Of a stretch of DNA of 64,000 nt, positions 26,351 to 37,675 are shown in pieces (within the stretch, counting starts at the first letter, position 1; each line of letters begins with the position of its first letter). The notes under the pieces are model-generated. The model searched no databases, was not told where the DNA came from, and saw nothing but the letters and a program-made list of their open reading frames with translations. The stretch covers positions 709,818-773,817 of the forward strand of contig NW_025064890.1 of NCBI RefSeq assembly GCF_019112545.1, given 5' to 3'. The position numbers and the translations under genes are program-made. This DNA comes from Guyanagaster necrorhizus. Taxonomy: Eukaryota > Basidiomycota > Agaricomycetes > Agaricales > Physalacriaceae.

Positions 26351-26668
26351 CCCCTCTCATATCTTCGGAGTTTCATTGGCGACCTACGGCCTTGAAGCCC
26401 GAGCTTAAGAACCAAACCGCCTAATAAGTTATCCAAGATAACAATTAGTATTACCTGTTCAACGACCATATTGTTACTAATAAGCATGTCGAATTTATCT
26501 ACGAGATGTACAATACGTCTACTTATTATAAATAGATTATGAGGACAAGTCGTTTACAGGACTTCGGATGCCGGACCGACGTGACTTATATAGGGTCTCG
26601 CCCCATCTTGACTGTCCACAACAACTTGACAAGGACTTGACCAGTAAGGATCGGACATCCCTGGCGGA
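26351..26668. other. AT-rich leader region of the PIG-P gene
   Basis: 318 bp without coding signal. It is A/T-rich near 26,430-26,540 (ttattataaata at 26,522 is TATA-like, about 145 bp before the ATG). It presumably holds the promoter of the next gene. Confidence 0.4.
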
Positions 26669-27244
26669 ATGGCTAGAAGGGATTCGATATTAAAACCACC
26701 GACTTCACCCCTAGCACCATTTCCTCCCCTTCTGCCTCCTGAGCTTCGTAGTCGAGCACCGGAATTTTATGGGTTCGTCGCGTGGACGTCGACGTCTCTT
26801 CTTTTCGTCGTATACTTCCTTTGGGCGATTCTGCCAGACGAATACGTTGAATGGCTTGGGCTTACATGGTATCCCAACAGGCGAGTGTTGAGTGCGAGGA
26901 AAAGCAGGGGAGCTAACAATGTTCTTTCAGAGAATGGGCAGTCCTTCTTCCTGCATATTCTGTTGTTGTGGTTCTACTGGCGTACTTTGTGTACTTTGCG
27001 CTAGCTATCTACGGCACCCCTTCCCTCTCTGACTCGTGTACCTTTACTGGTGAGGTTTTTGCTGCAATGTGTGTTCAGTCCGTGATTTATGGTGTTAGAT
27101 TCGCGGTCTCATTATCTTCCCGTACGCGAGGGGAAGCAAGGATGCACTTCGTTCGCTCGTCCTGATGCAGTTCTGGAGCTATACGATATTCCAATTGGAC
27201 TTGTGAATCGCGTCTTGTACCATGACGGGCTTTCTGCCGACTGA
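26669..27244 (+). CDS. GPI19: GPI-GlcNAc transferase subunit PIG-P / Gpi19
   Basis: Small two-pass ER membrane subunit of the complex that starts GPI-anchor synthesis by adding GlcNAc to phosphatidylinositol. Three exons: 26669-26880, 26931-27049 and 27099-27244, giving 158 residues. The protein shows APEFYGFVAWTSTSLLFVVY (first membrane helix), WAILPDEYVEWLGLTWYPNR, EWAVLLPAYSVVVVLLAY (second helix), YGTPSLSDSCTFTD and a C-terminal ELYDIPIGLVNRVLY. All of these are hallmarks of the family. Intron 1 (26881-26930) starts with GC rather than GT. The conserved YPNREWA junction forces this choice. Intron 2 uses an acceptor at 27098; the earlier AG at 27078 would create a stop. Confidence 0.92.
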
Positions 27245-27685
27245 TGTGTTAGTACGACATATCTAGTTGTCTAACCGTCACTGCCGTCGGAATCTCACGG
27301 TGATTTACATTATGCGCGTAAGTTTTTTCCTTTGAAAACCATGCCACTAACAAACGGAACAGATCGACTGGTGCAACAAATCCGCCCTGGGAGGAACGCA
27401 GGAATTAGTTATGTTATAGTGTTGGATTGGCGTGATCACTATTCCTGTCAGGTGTACGAATATCATGTTAGAAAGTGCTAATGGTCGTAGCAGTCGTAGA
27501 AAAACAGAATGCACATATTTTCTCGCACCAATCGTTGACTCGACAAACGTCATTTTTCCTTTCTGTGAAGTGGGTCACAGATGTGTCACATCACACCCGG
27601 TGACCCGCTGCCGCGAAAACGCGTCAAAAAAGTTTCTTCCCGTACCACGACAATGCGAATTCATTGATACGAGCCTTATAGGAAT
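27245..27685. other. Intergenic region between PIG-P and the mitochondrial carrier
   Basis: 441 bp with no domain-bearing frame. It must contain the PIG-P terminator and the carrier promoter. No TATA box or other clear motif was found. Confidence 0.35.
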
Positions 27686-28991
27686 ATGAATTCAGATGGA
27701 TACCATCCAGTATCAGAGCTGGGTGATGAATCCGCCATCGTCACGGCTAGAGAAGCCTTCAAAGATATCGCATTCGGGAGTGTATGTACCTCACGTAGTA
27801 CGCCTTTTTCCCTTCTTTCTGACTTTGCACAGATAGCCGGAATGATCTCGGAGGTGTTCGAATATCCATTTGACCTCGCAAAAGTGCGGCTGCAGTCGCA
27901 AATGCTGACACCTGCATCGGAAAATATTGGAAGACGTTTTAATGGACCACTGGACTGTTTGATGCAGACATGGAGGGACGAAGGATTCAAGGGACTCTAT
28001 AGGGTGAGTAGCGACCAATGTGGCCTTCGTCGCTTAATTATTTCTGCAGGGCCTGCCTGCACCTCTCGTCGGCTCAATGGCAGAGACCGCCGCCTTATTC
28101 TTCGCCTATTCCTCGTTCCAAAATGTCATCCGTGCCTATTCCTTCCGTAAAGACCCTCAAGAATCATCTCTGGAGCTTTCGATACCACAGCTGGGCCTTG
28201 CAGCTGCTGGTGCAGGCTTTGTCACCAGTTTTATTCTGTGCGTACATTGGAAGGAACGGTTCGTTGACTAATGCATCACCAGAACACCCATTGAGCTCGT
28301 AAAGTGCAAAATGCAAGTCCAGATGATGAACCATCATACGAGCGCACATATTCCACCCATTCACAGTACACCGAAGCCCATCAAACAGATGGTAACACAG
28401 ACACAATCACTATCGTCTCCATCTCCGTCGTCATCGCGCTCACCACTATCCACGCTTGCACGGTCAATGTCTACACCTGCAGAGGCAGAGGCGTATCGTC
28501 AACGTCTACCCGGTCCCACGTCCATTATTAGGACAGTCGTACAAGCTCACGGTGTTCGAGGACTCTGGTTAGGTCATACCGGAACCTTACTCCGCGAAGC
28601 CGGTGGTACTGCTTCATGGTTTGTCCTCAAAGAATGGCTCGCGTCAGAGTTCAAGAGGCGGCGACTCGGCGAGGGCATACCCGGCGAGCTTCTGCCGTGG
28701 GAGTCGGCAGTCTCTGGTGCAATATCGGGCGCGGCGTGTGTGCTGGCACTGTATCCCGCCGATACAGTGAAAAGTGCGATGCAGACAGAGGAGGAGTTGC
28801 GTTCTCAGCTGGGGAAAAAGATGACGGAAGGGGCCACCTCTTTTTATCGGACAGCTACGAGGATGTACTCTATGCATGGGATTAGAGGGTTATATGCTGG
28901 GTGCGGCATGACCGTCGTGAGAGCAGTGCCCAGCAGTGGGATCGTCTTTCTAGTATATGATGGGCTGAATTCCTGGTTCAGTAGATTATGA
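27686..28991 (+). CDS. ORT1: Mitochondrial carrier, ornithine transporter type (ORT1/Arg-13)
   Basis: Inner-membrane solute carrier. Exons 27686-27781, 27833-28003, 28050-28237 and 28283-28991 join to 387 residues. The three carrier repeats are visible through their signature motifs: YPFDLAKVRLQ, TPIELVKCKMQ and YPADTVKSAMQ, each followed by G-[FVI]-[KR]-GL-[YW] (GFKGLYR, GVRGLWLGH, GIRGLYAGC). REAGGTASWFVLKEWL and RAVPSSGIVFLVYDGL are typical of ornithine carriers, which link mitochondrial ornithine to cytosolic arginine synthesis. The matrix loop of repeat 2 carries an unusual insert of about 60 residues rich in Ser, Thr and Pro (after MMNHHTSAHIPP, up to GPTSIIRTVVQ). Substrate assignment is by family resemblance only. 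Confidence 0.87.
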
Positions 28992-29204
28992 GGCAGCATT
29001 TACTTAGAACATACACAACTTAATCAACAGGTTCCATTTTATTGTATTTGCATACATTTGTCTATCTAGATCATCTTCTCTCACTCACACCCATCGGAGA
29101 ACCTACATCGAATTACAGCCACGCTCTTTATTGGGCGAATATCTCTACACACGCAAAATTCTAGATCTTCTCATCACCCCGGCACGAAAGACAGCGAGTG
29201 CCAA

Positions 29205-31649
29205 CTAGTAGGATCTGCCAAACATCGTCCAGCGCTTCGCGTCCTTCCCGCAAGCCGGACATTTGGTCTTGCCGGGTTCAATGGGAGCCCATTTCGACTG
29301 GTCGAATGGAATAGCTAACGACTTGGCACCGGCAGATGGCGCGCGCTCATCTTGCGCCTCACCCCTGCTCGCAGAAATATTAGCAACATTCAAGCTCAAA
29401 AGATGGAGACGCTACTAACTTGAGAGTAGCACGTGCACTGCGCTCCTTGATATCATCCTCACATGCCTCGTCCTCGCACCATGGTATAACCACAACACAT
29501 TTACTATCCAAAGTCGGCACGACATCCTCCCACTTGGTAATCTCCTTCAGGTGGGAATAGTAAGTGTCCTGAGCACGGGTGAACATATCGTTCTGGATCG
29601 TCTGCAGCAGTTCGGTGACTGTCTTCCCAATGTCGGCCGTGGGGATGGGGTTCTTGACACCTGTATCTCGACGGACAGTGAGCGTCTGTTGCTTGGCGAG
29701 GTCATTCGGGCCGATTTCGAGGCGGAGAGGGACACCCTGGACGGCAAAGGTAAGAGATCTAATGAAGGGGAAGTACAAGTAGAACCAAGCATGCCTTTTG
29801 TTCCCAGTCGTTAAATTTATACCCAGGAGTGTATCCGTCTCGCAAGTCAGCCTTGGCTCTAATACCCACTTTCTTGAGCGTCTTGGCGAGTTCGTCACAG
29901 GCATCGTTGATCTGTGCGCGAGTCTCGTCAGACGTCTTGGCCGTGATACCGCATGGCACGACGACGACTTGGATGCTAGCCACACGTGGGGGAAGAACCA
30001 GACCCTGGTTGTCACCATGCACCATAACCATAACACCGATCGACCTCGTCGACAGACCCCATGAGTTCTGCCAAACGTAGAGCTTCGTCTGCCCTACCTT
30101 GTCCTCGGGATCTTCAACGGATATATTGAACATCTCCGGCCTGGAAAAGTTCTGCCCTAGACAGTGCGACGTGGCGGCTTGGATGCCACGTCCAGAGGTG
30201 GGGATGAACCCTTCGATGGTGGTGGTATAGAGACCACCGGCAAACTTCTCCTTCTCCGATTTGACGCCAGGAATGACGGGAACGGCGAGAAGCTCTTCGT
30301 ATACTCTGCGGTACAGTTCAAGAATTTGACGAACTTCGATGTCGGCTTCAGCTTTGGTGAGATGGGCAGTGTGGCCCTCTTGCCAGAGGAACTCTCGTGT
30401 TCGTAGGAACGGTTGGGGGTTCTTGAATTCCCAACGGACAACGCTGTTCCATTGGTTCAACTTGAGTGGGAGGTCACGGTGACTCTTTATCCATTTTGCG
30501 TAGTCTGAAGATTCTGTGAGTGAAGGAAATATGGTCAGCTAAGTATTCCGTACAAGGGTACATGGCAGTCTCGGAAGTTGGGCGGATAGCAATCGGTTCC
30601 TCGATATCTGAGCTGCCTGCTCTTGTGACCCAGGCCACTTCTGGGGAGAAGCCTTCAATATGATCTTTTTCGCGTTCCAGGACCTTAGCAGAGACGAACA
30701 TAGGGAAGTACGCGTTCTGAACATCCAATTCTTTGATCTTGGCATCGAACCAGTCTGTGGATTTCACTTATGAGCTTATTATCAATTTTATGCGCCATAA
30801 CGTACGTTGAATCTCTTCCCAAATGCTATACGACCACGGCTTGAGAATATAGCAACCGCTGACACTGTAGTAGTCAAGCATATCAGCTTTGAGGAGGACC
30901 TGTAGAGCGGCGCATTAGAATAAGAATGGCAGTGGTATAGTAACTCACGTTGGTATACCATGCTGAAAAGTCTACTTCTTTCTTCACACCAACGGCGATC
31001 TGGATAGCTCCTTCGATTTTAGCGTCTTCCTTTTCTTTGGCGGCGGGTTTTGGTACAGGAGCGGCTGCGGGAGCAGCATCAGATAGATCAAGCTCTTGTA
31101 GCTTGGTATCAGCCGTCTCTAGGCTCTGGATATATGTAAGAACGTCCTTCCCCGAGAGAAAAACGGTGGAACTGGATGAATGTGCGTGGAGTGCGAACTG
31201 GGACGATGAAGAGGCAATCGATGAGTCGACAACGGTGACTACTTTTGAGAAATTTCCCGCGTTGAGAGCGAGTGGAGATACTGAACGCCATTCAGCGCGG
31301 CGACAACGAGAAAAGAAAGCAAAAACGTACGCGAGTCCTTGTCCAGGGCAAAAAACTCCTTCAAAAGGTCCTCGGAGGCCAACCGCAATTCCTTTAGATT
31401 CAGCTTCTTCCCTATCGCCGCAGAGCTGGGATTGACCGATTCTGGCGCGATAACGACGACAGGGACCGGGATGGCCGTTTTCGCTGTCTTGGGTTTGTAG
31501 ACAAGGGTTTTGATGAGTTCGTAGGGCTCCGATACGGACGTCGTGGCTAGCGCTGACCGCCAAGCTGCTGGAGAATCGGTTGCTGCATGCGACACGGTCG
31601 CCTTGGGCTTCAGGGACAGGGCAGCCAGCGACTGTGTTACTGAATCCAT
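29205..31649 (-). CDS. PRS: Cytosolic prolyl-tRNA synthetase (class II)
   Basis: Charges tRNA-Pro. Start at 31649 ([20 protein letters not shown]). An N-terminal region of about 200 residues resembles the YbaK/editing-like domain found in fungal ProRS. After an Ala/Pro-rich linker ([18 protein letters not shown]) the catalytic core begins with DFSAWYTNV and [20 protein letters not shown]. It continues with [14 protein letters not shown] (proline-site loop), [19 protein letters not shown] (motif 2 region), [20 protein letters not shown] and [11 protein letters not shown]. The anticodon domain includes [17 protein letters not shown] and RADLRD-like sequence. The C-terminal zinc domain ends [19 protein letters not shown] at 29205, the eukaryote/archaeal form. 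Several short introns. Divergent from IleRS with a tRNA gene in between. Confidence 0.93.
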
Positions 31650-32060
31650 GGACGATACCTCAGAAAAAGGTCGAAGTGAAGAAGGAAGGATAATTCGAAT
31701 CAGGCGACGTCTTATCAGATGGTGGTTAGACACAATTCGAGTCAAGCCCCAAGGAATCATAGAAATGGGAAATAAAAATAAACGAAAATTCAATGTGAGG
31801 GCCCAACAGAATTATCCACAACTTGCTGTGCTCGTATTGAATCAAAATTTGGCTACAAGGAGCGTCACTGAAAGAAAAAAAAAGTCAGTAACAGACAGCC
31901 GCGTCGCGTGCACTTCAACATTGGGAAAATAACGACGCTCGGTTGAAATTATTAGTAGCCGCCGCAGATAATTATGTTGAATCATCCTAGTTCTCAATAA
32001 AATCCAAATATTACTATACATGCTCCGGACAGAACAAAAATTTATAACACTCACAACAAG
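31650..32060. other. Promoter and leader region upstream of ProRS
   Basis: 411 bp with no gene. A short plus-strand open frame overlaps the ProRS start and is not credible. A/T-rich stretches (aaaaaaaaaagt near 31,874) occur. Sequence 3' of the tRNA gene on its own strand (just below 32,061) has a short T run on the plus strand but no long Pol III T-tract on the tRNA sense strand next to the gene end. Confidence 0.35.
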
Positions 32061-32132
32061 CTCCCTGGCTGGGAGTCGAACCCAGCTTTCGCGCGTGACA
32101 GGCGCGTGTACTAACCGATATACTACCAGGGA
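32061..32132 (-). tRNA. tRNA-Asp(GUC): tRNA-Asp (anticodon GUC)
   Basis: On the minus strand a 72-nt cloverleaf folds without mismatch in the stems I checked. The acceptor stem is TCCCTGG with CCAGGGA. The anticodon stem is CGCGC/GCGCG around a 7-nt loop CTGTCAC, giving anticodon GTC (Asp). The T arm is CTGGG TTCGACT CCCAG. The discriminator base is G at 32061. No intron, and no encoded CCA. It lies in the 577-bp gap between the start codons of ProRS and mitochondrial IleRS. Confidence 0.95.
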
Positions 32133-32226
32133 GTTACTACTCGTTGGGTCGTAGAAAACATGAAGTGATGATGGTCGACACATCTTACGCTAAAAAGAGT
32201 GCCCTCCCTTTTTTCAACTCGATTGC

Positions 32227-35200
32227 ATGAACTCAACTGCAATTTTCGGATGCAGTCGCAAAATATTTTCTCTACCCCCACAACACCGTAGACTATCGAC
32301 TGTAACATTCAAGGTCGATTCCAAGGCCTTTTCAAAGACCTTGAATTTGCCAAAGACTTGCTTTCCTCTATGGGCCGAACGCGAAAAGAGCGAAATCGCC
32401 CTACGTTCAAGGATTTGCGAGGATTTATATAGGGCACAGGTCAGCATCTCACGAATCACGAATCAAGGCGCGTTATTCTCATCAGGTTGCGTAGGCACGT
32501 CGAAGGGGTGGCCGTGACTTCGTTTTGCATGATGGTCCTCCGTATGCCAATGGCAATCTGCATGTCGGTGAGTAGTCTTCATTTCTGCCTTGTCTTTTCT
32601 CATACATGTAGGCCATTCCATGAATAAAATCCTCAAGGATATAATCAACCGATTCCATGTTATTTCTGGAGACCGGGTCCAGTCCGTCGGTCAACTTTCC
32701 AGTAACTCGTAGCCCTCATTCTCTTCGTAGATATATCCCTGGGTGGGATTGTCATGGCCTACCTATCGAAAACAAGGCATTAAAGGACCTCGGAGTTCGT
32801 CGTTTCCTACTACTACTGAAGACACCTGCCCATATCACTAAAGTCGGATTCAAGGTCGCTTTCCCCATCTGACGTTCGTTCAGCTGCCCGGAAAACTGCC
32901 CTGCGCGAGATTGAGACACAGAAAGAGGAATTTCGACAGTTTGGGATAATGGCTGACTGGAGTAAAGAAACCACATATCGTACTCTGGGTATGTGTACTC
33001 ATCCTGCTTTAAATATGGTCTTCTAACGGCACTTGTAGACCATGAATACGAAATGCGGCAGCTAGCGATATTCCAAAGGATGGTCGAAAACGGTTCGCGG
33101 ATGCTTTGTTTAGCTTACATTGCGAAAAATTGACCACCACTGCTAGGTTTAATTTACAGACACTATCGACCAGTTCATTTCTCTCCCTCTTCTCGGTCGG
33201 CGTTAGCGGAAGCAGAATTGGTATACAAGGATGATCACATTTCCCACTCTGTCTATGTTACCTTCAATTTGGATGTAGCACAGTCGGGCGAAAGATATGC
33301 AAAGTATGGTCGCGATATCAAGTTCTTGGTCTGGACCACGACTCCTTGGACCCTGACCGCAAACATGGTAAGCTATGAGCCATTTTTCTTCGCAACACTC
33401 AACCTCTGCAGGGAATTGCTGTGAATCCGGAACTGGCTTATACCTTTGTCGAACGCGAGGATGACAAGGATGGTCCTCTTTTCCTTATCGCCACTGGTCG
33501 GCTGGGAGACATCCCTACGGAGCCCGTCTTCTCTGCCCTAGGGAATATTCGCTATGTCGGCAGCATCGAAGGTCAGAGTCGCTTTTTCTGAGGTCTTTCT
33601 GTCCTCCCTGATCTGCATACTAGGTTCTGACCTCGTTGGGGCATACTACAAACCAATCTTCTCTCATGGAAACTGTATGAGAATCATTAGGGCTTCGCAC
33701 GTCACGGCCGAATCTGGTACCGGTTTGGTACACTGCGCTGCTGCCCACGGTGTGGAGGACTACAACACCTTCCGGGACCAAGGACTACTGTCTGGCACTG
33801 AATCGATTTTATGCCATGTTGGTTCTGAGGGAGAGTTCACAGCAAATGTTGCTGATGTCGTTGGTGAAGCGGCTGCTCAAACTCTGGTCGGAAAACCCGT
33901 ACTCGGAGATGGATCGCGTGCGGTAGTGACTCTACTGAAGGAGACCAATAGTTTGGTCAAAATAGAGCGGTTCAAGCATAAGTACCCTTATGACTGGAGA
34001 ACGGACAAACCGATTATCGTCACGTACGTTTGGGCCTTCTTTCTCTTGAGTGCCATCATCGTTTATCATGTACATTTTATCAGTGCGACTTCCCAGTGGT
34101 TTGCTAATTTAGATAAGATCAAGGATGATGCCCTGAATGCTCTCGAACATGTAGAAATGTTCCCTTCTTCATGTAGGTGTAACCCTTCTTTCTCGCTACA
34201 CTTAAGTTCTTACTTATTCCTCAAAGCTCGTCTACAATCATTCATACGCTCACGTTCAGAATGGTGCATATCCCGCCAACGGGTGTGGGGCGTACCGATA
34301 CCCGCTTTGTACCATATTCCTACGGACCGCGCAGTCCTGGACGCGGCTTCCCTTTCCCATATCCTCCCCATCCTCCAAGAGAAAGGCGTTGAATACTGGT
34401 GGAACGGACCTGTTGAGGAATTCATCCCTCCGGCCCTTCGGCAGACAGGAGAAGGTGAAGAAGCGAATGTGTGGCGCAAAGGAACCGACACGATGGATGT
34501 GTGGTTTGATAGTGGGTCTTCGTGGTCTATGTTGGAACAGCGTGAAGATGAACAGGGGGAGAAGTATCGAGCGGACGTCTGTGTTGAGGGCTCGGACCAG
34601 CACCGGGGGTGGTTCCAGAGTCAGTTGCTTACGGCTGTGGGGTCCAGGTCGTCCTCTATCCCATACAAGGTTCTCGTTACACATGGAATGGTCTTGGACC
34701 AGAAAGGAAAAAAGATGAGCAAGTCCCTGGGTAATGTTATAAGCCCCATAACGGTAGTCGCTGGTGGTAAGGTGTGTGAATATTGCTCGTTTCAGTTTGC
34801 GAGGTTGTTCATCTGGTCCTAGGACAAGAAGAAAGAACCTGCGTATGGTGCCGATCTCTTGAGGTTGTGTATTGCTTCGGTGGAGTATTGGAATGATGTA
34901 CCTCTTGGAACAAATATTCTCAACCAGACTGCAGAGTCACTGAGAAAGATTCGGAACACGGCGCGTTTCCTACTTGGAAATATTGGAGATATCTATGAGC
35001 AAGACAATGAGGACGCGTGGGAAGATCTTAAGGAACATATGGATTTGGTAAGTCTGTTTCGAAATGAGTGCTGTGGTCTACACTAAGTCTGGTTGCAGGC
35101 TGACCGGTACATGATTAACGAACTGCAGAAATGCGAGGCGGGATGTGCAACGGCGTATGCTGCACACAATTTCCCCAAAGGTTGGAGCGACGCTGTCAAT

Positions 35201-36206
35201 GGTCCTTCATGTGTTGACTTTCCTCGATTCAAGTTGTCAAGACACTCCAGAACCTCTGCAACATAACCCTGTCGTCCTTCTACTTTGATATAAACAAAGA
35301 CAATCTCTATGCGAATCCTTTGAATGGGTACGAACGGCGCGCTACTGCTTTCGTGTTAAAAGAAGTATGTCGTTCCTCTTTCTCAAGGGACATGTATTAA
35401 ACAGTGTTTTACAGATACTAGCAACTATTGTTCGCATCATGGCCCCCATTTTACCCCATTTAGCTCAAGAAATACACGATTCAATGTACTACAAGAGCAA
35501 AGGGTCGGTTTTCTTAGAGCAGCCGTGGAATTGGCGGGATGGCGGCTTCGCAATCAAAGGCTACACAGAAGACGATGTGAAAGCAGTGAACAAAGACTCG
35601 GACGACATGATCATGTTGATGCAAGAAGTGCGCCCTGTTGTTACGTCTCTGCTAGAACAAGCTCGAGAGCAAAAGTCAGTCAAGTTGGTTCGCTTCTTTG
35701 ACACTTGCTGACAACGTGTACAGACAAATCAGAAGCTCTTTGGAAGCTGAGGCGGATATTATCCTCCCAGAACCTCCTGATGTTGCTTCAAACACCCTTT
35801 CAGATGGGCAAGAGGAAGCTATACCACTCGAGGACAACGGAAAAACACGGATTGCCCAGTTTTTCCGAGATCATGGTGCGTGTTGATAAGCTCTTCGGTG
35901 GAGCTGTACGTTTACTCAATTCTCGCAGAGGATTTCATGGCGAAGCACTTCATCGTGTCAAGGGTCACAGTAATGGACGAAGGGTCGCTGGGAACGACGT
36001 CGCCGGAGTGGATCTATATTCGTAGCTTGAGTATATTGGGAGATCAGTTCTCGAAGCCTGCCACATCTGCTGAGGATTCCTATGACGTCGCTATCCGGAT
36101 TCGCCCTGCTACGAGGGAGAAATGTCCTCGGTGTTGGACTTTCACCAAGGAAGCTGAGGATGTTCTATGCCAGCGATGTGCAGATGTTACGCAGGATATG
36201 GATTAG
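32227..36206 (+). CDS. ISM1: Mitochondrial isoleucyl-tRNA synthetase
   Basis: Charges mitochondrial tRNA-Ile. The start at 32227 gives a basic, Ser-rich presequence ([20 protein letters not shown]), then [14 protein letters not shown]. Splicing exon 1 (to 32439) onto 32495, rather than onto the nearer cag at 32485 (which meets a stop), restores [17 protein letters not shown]. The next exon gives HSMNKILKD, so the class I HIGH signature reads [17 protein letters not shown] follows. The CP1 editing domain shows [12 protein letters not shown] and [13 protein letters not shown]. The second class I signature KMSKS lies at 34712-34726. [12 protein letters not shown] and [17 protein letters not shown] are also present. 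The C-terminus has the paired zinc motif CPRCWTF ... CQRC. Stop at 36204-36206. Length and targeting peptide fit the bacterial-type organellar enzyme. Confidence 0.93.
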
Positions 36207-36280
36207 TAAATTTACTTTGATGCCGAAGGGATTTTGCTTGTACGGTAGAAGCCCGAAAATGATATATCTATCTTATTCGG

Positions 36281-36790
36281 TCAAGGGTAGCTCAGGAGAA
36301 AGCCTGCAAGAGTCAGTTGACAAGAAAGTACACAGCAATGTGGATGAACGCGCTTTCTCGTCAGTCCCCCAAGACCCCAGATCTGATTTGCAACTTTAAT
36401 CGTCACCCCCAGATCATCGGCAAATGCCCACAGCACCCCAGGGTTCTTCGTGAACAGCCTCCCGACAAACACAACATCTGCCTGGCCTCTATCAAGGACA
36501 TTTCGGGTAATGTGTCCATCTGTAATGCTCCCAACAGCGCTGACAAGCAAACCAGGGTTGCTTTTCTTCACATCATGTGCGAGATGGGCTTGGTACGTGG
36601 GTCCAGGAGTAAATTTCTGCTTCATGTTGTTACCGCCAGCAGATACATCGAGCAAATCAACCTCATGCTGTAGTGTGTTCGACACCACTGTATACCTCTT
36701 GTTCAGGCATCCGGATCCGGACAAGTAACCGGGTACTGCATCTGGAACTTGAGTCTCTCATCTTGGACTGCATGATGGTCACAGTCCTGA
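36281..36790 (-). pseudogene. 3' remnant of an NADH:flavin oxidoreductase (OYE-like) gene
   Basis: On the minus strand a frame (36,281-36,724) encodes LQHEVDLLDVSAGGNN, LLVSAVGSITDGHITRNVL, QADVVFVGRLFTKNPGVLW and AFADDLGVTIKVANQIW. This is the C-terminal third of the TIM-barrel flavoenzyme family, including the phosphate-binding VGSIT and VGR loops. The normal ending after the Gly-rich WGLGGL motif is lost in extra residues. Upstream (36,725-36,790) the frame breaks, and the barrel N-terminus and catalytic residues are missing. The transposon island begins at the same place, so the gene was probably cut by transposon-associated rearrangement. CpGs are still present here. Confidence 0.75.
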
Positions 36791-37551
36791 AAACCTAGTC
36801 GTGTCAGCTGCATATGGCTGGGTTATGATGATTGATCCATGATAAAGCATGATGAAGGCCAGGAAGGATTGGTCAACGTGCAAATGGGCTGGAGGCAAGT
36901 CCATATTATTTGAAAGGATGGCAAAATGAAGGGACAATGTCAACTGCTGAACAAATCTGCAAGGAGAGAAGCAGTGAGCAGAGTACATGTACCCTTAAGT
37001 GTCAGACATGGTAGTCTTTTAGAATGGAAATATTGCTTATGAACTGTGATTCAGATGCAAAATTGCCAAGTGCCTCAATGAATGGCTTTGGACAAACAAT
37101 ATGATAAAAACATTATTTTTTCCAATAGACCATCACAAACAGTTGTAGCTATCTTGGTTCAACTGCTTAATAAATATTTCTATGACCAAGACCAGTTGTG
37201 AATTTGGCAGTCTGTCATCAGTCCTGTGACTTTTGAAGCTTGCAGGCCTAGGGTCCACTTCAGCAGTACTTCCCTTTCTTTGTCACTTGTGGATTCTTCT
37301 CATGAGAGAGACAAGCATTTAGCTGTATGTTTGGCTCATCCAATTGTCTGCTATATGAAAGTTATAGTGAGAGTCATCTGAGCAAGCTTTTTATGGGCAA
37401 CTTGGTACATACCAGTCTACTGTCAGATCAAAAGTTAATTACATGTGCTGCTACTACAAGCCAGCTGAAATGTATTTATCATGCAAAATGGTGACTGTCA
37501 ATGGTTTGATGAAGCCCAGCCCATATTGAGAAAATATAGGCACTCTATGTA
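36791..37551. other. Unclassified CpG-poor sequence left of pogo copy A
   Basis: 760 bp between the oxidoreductase stump and the first clear transposon end. It contains two CpGs, at 36,797 and 36,878, near the host border and none afterwards. No coding frame, terminal repeat or family was recognised. It ends at the TA target dinucleotide (37,550-37,551). Confidence 0.5.
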
Positions 37552-37575
37552 CAGTTGACTATCTCACAATGCATA
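37552..37575. repeat. Terminal inverted repeat, pogo copy A (left)
   Basis: 24 bp starting CAGTTGACTATCTCACAATG and ending CATA. Exact reverse complement of 39,912-39,935. Adjacent TA at 37,550-37,551. Confidence 0.95.
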
Positions 37576-37675
37576 TGATCAGGAGACACTAAAACCATAT
37601 GCATTTATAGATTTATGCAGAATCAAAATAGTATGTGATGTGACATGTGACTTATGTGACAACATCATCATTGCC

